Below are positions 6,225-8,675 of a stretch of 8,675 nt of DNA, in pieces. The position numbers were made by a program, and so were the translations under genes. This DNA comes from Acidobacteriaceae bacterium (lineage in GTDB: Bacteria; Acidobacteriota; Terriglobia; Terriglobales; Acidobacteriaceae): contig JAOAPJ010000441.1 in assembly GCA_025462805.1 (NCBI GenBank), positions 1-8,675 on the forward strand. The letters are read 5' to 3'. Each line of letters begins with the position of its first letter. Position 1 is the first letter of the stretch. Below the pieces are notes generated by a model that did not search any database, was not told the DNA's origin, and was given only the letters and a program-made list of their open reading frames with translations.

Positions 6225-6264
6225 GACCGCGCTGCCCTTCAGGCTGCTTTCCTCAGTGCGCGGA

Positions 6265-6285
6265 GGTCTACAATCGAGGTAGACC
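6265..6285. repeat. Perfect 7-base inverted repeat overlapping the dnaX promoter and ribosome site
   Basis: GGTCTAC (6265-6271) and GTAGACC (6279-6285) are exact reverse complements separated by 7 bases. The left arm overlaps the probable -10 box and the right arm overlaps the GAGGT ribosome site; the repeat ends 5 bases before the dnaX ATG. It could be an operator or an RNA hairpin. Confidence 0.55.
6269..6274 (+). promoter_or_regulatory. Candidate -10 box of dnaX
   Basis: TACAAT is one base from the TATAAT consensus and lies 16 bases upstream of the dnaX ATG, which would give a leader of roughly 10 bases. The -35 region is poor (CTTTCC-like sequence around 6247-6252). GAGGT at 6276-6280, 10 bases before the ATG, is the likely ribosome site. 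Confidence 0.45.
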
Positions 6286-6290
6286 CACCG

Positions 6291-8426
6291 ATGGCTTACC
6301 AGGTTCTCGCCCGCAAGTACCGCCCTCAATTCTTTCGCGATGTGATTGGCCAGGAGCACGTCACGCGCACGTTGCTCAATGCCCTGGAACAGGGGCGGAT
6401 CGCCCACGGTTACATCTTCAGCGGCCATCGCGGCATCGGCAAGACAACCATCGCCCGCATTCTGGCGATGGCGTTGAACTGCCAGCGAACCATTGGTTCT
6501 GCCGAGCGGCCCACCGCGGAGCCCTGCGGCAGCTGCGACGCCTGCACCGAAATCCGTGCCGGCTCCGCTGTCGACGTGATCGAGATCGACGCTGCCACCA
6601 ACCGCGGCATCGACGAGATCCGCGAGCTGCGCGACGCGGCTCGCTACCGGCCCGCGCGCGACCGCTACAAAATCTACATCCTGGATGAGGCGCACCAGAT
6701 CACGGACGCTGCGTTCAATGCCCTGCTGAAGACGCTCGAAGAGCCGCCCGAGCACGTCGTCTTCATGATGGCGACCACGCAGCCGGAAGACATCCCGCAG
6801 ACCATCCGCTCCCGCTCTCAGCACTATGCCTTCCATGCGGTGCGCTTCGACGACATTCTGGCGCAGTTGCGAGCCATCGCCAGCCAGGAGGGGCTCGATG
6901 CAGACGACGCCGCGCTCGCCCTGCTGGCCGAGGCAGGCGATGGCTCGATGCGCGATGCGCTGTCCATCATGGACCAGGCAATCGCCAGCGCCCCGGTCCG
7001 CGCCGACGGACGTCCTCACCTCGAAGTTGCGCAGATTCGCGAGCTGATGGGCAGCGTGCCGAACACCGTCTTCGAGCATCTGCTGGAATCGGTCAGCGAG
7101 AACAACAGCGCAGCCGTGATGACCGAGATGGACAGGCTGCTGAACGCGGGCAACAGCCCCTCGCAACTGGCGCGACAGATGGTCCGCTACCTGCGCAATA
7201 CGCTGATGGCAAAGCTGGGCGGCGAATCGACGGAGCTGCTGCAGATATCGCAGGATGAGCGCGCCCGCGCAGTCCGCAGCTCCATGCTGTTTGCGGAGGA
7301 GGACCTGGCACGCTTCCTCCAGATCATGCTGCGCGCCTTCGACGAGATGAACTACCGGCAAGAGCCACGGTTTCATTTGGAATTGGGGCTGCTCAAGCTG
7401 GTCCACACGCAGCGGTTGATTCCGCTCGAGCAGTTGATGAGCCAATTGCCCGCCGGAGCGAGCGCCGCGTCCCGCCCAGCGACAACGACACGACCGGGCA
7501 CCGCAAGCAGTTCCCAACGGAGCACAACGCCAGCAACGCCGCCCGTCAGGCCAGCGTCAGCACCGCCGGATACACCGGCCCCGACCCCGCCGCGAAGCGT
7601 AGCAAGCAATGAGGCCGCGCGTGGCGGGTCCGCAGGCGATTCGGGCTCTCCATCGTCTCCCAGCTTCTCGCCCTTCGAGTCGGACACGCGACGCAAGAGC
7701 GGCCCCAACGCCATGGCAGCGCCAGGTCCTGCCGACGCGGTACGCGACGTGCCTCTCCAAAACGGCACGATGCAGCCACTCCAGGCCGGAGTAGCAGTGG
7801 CGCTTGAGCCTGAGCCGGCCATGGTGGGAGAATCCGGGATATTAGCCGCCAGGGCTGTCGAGAAACCGCCTCCGCCTTCCGATCCATCAGCGCTGCCGCA
7901 AGAGCCGCCAGAGCCCGAGGTGCGAGGGCACCTCTCTCCCGAAGCGGAGCGCATCGCCGCCGATCTCGACGAGGAGATCGCCTCCGACGGACGGCCAGAG
8001 GCACCCGCGACCGAGGTGGCTTATGCTGCATCGAGCGCGGACCCGACGGCGGTCTCGCGCGATGCGGTCAGCCGGGCATTGCATGACAAGGGGCACGAGA
8101 CAGCCAGCGCGCTGTTGCGTGCCGGGCAGTGGTCGCTCAACGGCGGCACGATCACCGTCGCGGTGGCGGTAAGGAAGACGATGCTCTCCCTCACCATGAA
8201 TCCGGAAGCAGAGCGCATTGCACGCGCTGCTCTGCAGGCCGCAGGCATCGGAGCTAGGTTGGTTGTGGTGCCAGGGGATGGCAGCGCCTCGTTCTCTGCG
8301 CCTGCCCCGGCAGTCGCCGACGGCAGCATCCAGTCGCAGGCGCTCGAGAATCCTCTGGTCAAGCAGGCGCAGGAGCTCTTCCGCGCCGAGGTGCGCAGCA
8401 TCCTCGACCTGCGCGGAAAGAGCTAA
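6291..8426 (+). CDS. dnaX: DNA polymerase III subunit tau (gamma/tau), clamp-loader ATPase
   Basis: The 711-residue protein opens with the DnaX signature MAYQVLARKYRPQFFRDVIG. The AAA+ module follows: Walker A GHRGIGKT (45-52), zinc-binding cysteines C64, C79, C82 and C85, Walker B ILDEAH (130-135), sensor 1 in ATTQPEDIPQTIRSR (161-175) and sensor 2 around GDGSMRDALSIMDQ (216-229, R221). The collar domain continues to about residue 385. The usual SRC motif reads SRS at 174-176: the trans-acting arginine is kept but the cysteine is not. Residues about 386-600 are a disordered Pro/Ala/Ser/Thr-rich linker, and 601-711 are a globular C-terminal part (ALHDKGHETASALLRAGQWS, then ITVAVAVRKTML) likely to contact the polymerase alpha subunit or helicase. 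The protein loads the beta clamp and organises the replisome. No A-rich slippery site of the E. coli type is seen, so a frameshifted gamma form is not evident. It is followed 15 bases later by ybaB. Confidence 0.97.
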   Translation: MAYQVLARKYRPQFFRDVIGQEHVTRTLLNALEQGRIAHGYIFSGHRGIGKTTIARILAMALNCQRTIGSAERPTAEPCGSCDACTEIRAGSAVDVIEIDAATNRGIDEIRELRDAARYRPARDRYKIYILDEAHQITDAAFNALLKTLEEPPEHVVFMMATTQPEDIPQTIRSRSQHYAFHAVRFDDILAQLRAIASQEGLDADDAALALLAEAGDGSMRDALSIMDQAIASAPVRADGRPHLEVAQIRELMGSVPNTVFEHLLESVSENNSAAVMTEMDRLLNAGNSPSQLARQMVRYLRNTLMAKLGGESTELLQISQDERARAVRSSMLFAEEDLARFLQIMLRAFDEMNYRQEPRFHLELGLLKLVHTQRLIPLEQLMSQLPAGASAASRPATTTRPGTASSSQRSTTPATPPVRPASAPPDTPAPTPPRSVASNEAARGGSAGDSGSPSSPSFSPFESDTRRKSGPNAMAAPGPADAVRDVPLQNGTMQPLQAGVAVALEPEPAMVGESGILAARAVEKPPPPSDPSALPQEPPEPEVRGHLSPEAERIAADLDEEIASDGRPEAPATEVAYAASSADPTAVSRDAVSRALHDKGHETASALLRAGQWSLNGGTITVAVAVRKTMLSLTMNPEAERIARAALQAAGIGARLVVVPGDGSASFSAPAPAVADGSIQSQALENPLVKQAQELFRAEVRSILDLRGKS

Positions 8427-8427
8427 G

Positions 8428-8433
8428 AAAGGA
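8428..8433 (+). promoter_or_regulatory. Ribosome binding site that decides a TTG start for ybaB
   Basis: AAAGGA lies just after the dnaX stop and 8 bases before the TTG at 8442. The next in-frame ATG (8466) would remove the conserved NPDDIQ opening, so the TTG start is preferred. Confidence 0.6.
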
Positions 8434-8441
8434 ACGTACGT

Positions 8442-8675
8442 TTGAATCCCGACGATATCCAGAAAATGCTCGGCCAGGCGCAGGAGATGCAGGCGCAGAT
8501 GGAGCAGCGTCTCGCCGCCACCGTGGTTGAAGCCACCTCGGGCGGCGGAGCCGTCACGGTGAAGATGAACGGCAAGAAGCAGGTGCTCTCGCTGAAGATC
8601 GACCCCAGCGCCGTGGCTGGGCTCGGCTCGAACTCCGCCGATCTCGAGATGCTCGAAGACCTCATCGTCGCAGCC
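8442..8675 (+). CDS. ybaB: YbaB/EbfC family nucleoid-associated protein, N-terminal 78 codons (3' end outside window)
   Basis: From a TTG at 8442 the frame is open to the right edge without a stop. It begins MNPDDIQKMLGQAQEMQAQM, the long first helix of YbaB/EbfC proteins. It continues with the small beta sheet (GGGAVTVKMNGKKQVLSLKI, about residues 34-53) and DPSAV, and reaches the conserved LEMLEDLIVAA (68-78) at the edge. Family members are about 100-110 residues, so about 25-30 are missing. They form dimers shaped like tweezers that bind DNA and associate with the nucleoid, and they are commonly encoded between dnaX and recR. The 15-base spacing from dnaX fits co-transcription and translational coupling. 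Initiation at TTG may lower its output relative to dnaX; that is inference. Confidence 0.93.
   Translation, partial: MNPDDIQKMLGQAQEMQAQMEQRLAATVVEATSGGGAVTVKMNGKKQVLSLKIDPSAVAGLGSNSADLEMLEDLIVAA

Noticed and set aside
6227..6263. CCGCGC / GCGCGG pair after the SET gene as a terminator
   Set aside because: The 6-base arms are separated by 25 bases and no T run follows; this is likely chance in GC-rich DNA.
6168..7517. A 449-codon minus-strand frame opposite dnaX
   Set aside because: It is a GC-rich antisense shadow of the strongly conserved dnaX ATPase region, with no domain of its own.
1..8675. Defence island, prophage, CRISPR or mobile element
   Set aside because: No nuclease, integrase, transposase, repeat array or attachment-site duplication was seen; all genes belong to housekeeping or widespread accessory families.

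Overview
The window reads as an ordinary chromosomal segment of a GC-rich, Gram-negative-type bacterium. The best guess is an acidobacterium (Terriglobia-like). This rests on the overall gene mix: a dnaX-ybaB pair, a small stand-alone SET-domain protein, a secreted TPR protein with DNPFP motifs, and a COG3375-type acetyltransferase. It is inference, because no rRNA or other phylogenetic marker is present. Coding density is high, no gap exceeds about 105 bases, and I see no tRNA, rRNA, CRISPR, insertion sequence or phage gene.

Layout. Positions 1-3303 hold four genes on the minus strand. In transcription order they are mazG (NTP pyrophosphohydrolase), a GNAT acyltransferase, an enolase-superfamily enzyme of the MenC / N-acylamino-acid racemase type, and the start of a DUF2076 protein that runs off the left edge. 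The first three are 30-36 bases apart and look like an operon. Divergent from mazG is a prepilin peptidase (3406-4239, plus strand). It converges on a DinB-like gene (4246-4809, minus), which lies downstream of a secreted, low-complexity TPR protein (4913-5722, minus). Divergent from the TPR gene, 55 bases away, is a compact SET-domain lysine methyltransferase (5778-6224, plus). It is followed by dnaX (6291-8426, plus) and the first 78 codons of a YbaB/EbfC nucleoid protein (8442 to the edge), the conserved DNA replication/recombination pair.

How the genes fit together. dnaX and ybaB form a housekeeping unit; recR would be expected just beyond the right edge. The GNAT plus MenC-like pair resembles the N-succinylamino acid racemase pathway, in which a GNAT enzyme succinylates D-amino acids and the racemase epimerises them, but the desuccinylase of that pathway is absent here. 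The prepilin peptidase would mature type IV pilin-like or type II secretion pseudopilin precursors encoded elsewhere. The remaining genes have no obvious shared pathway.

I do not see a convincing new multi-gene system. The points most worth a second look are the GNAT/racemase pair, the complete bacterial SET + post-SET protein, two divergent gaps that share the same CTATACT element readable as a -10 box on both strands, a perfect inverted repeat at the dnaX start, and two abutting hairpins in the TPR-DinB gap.
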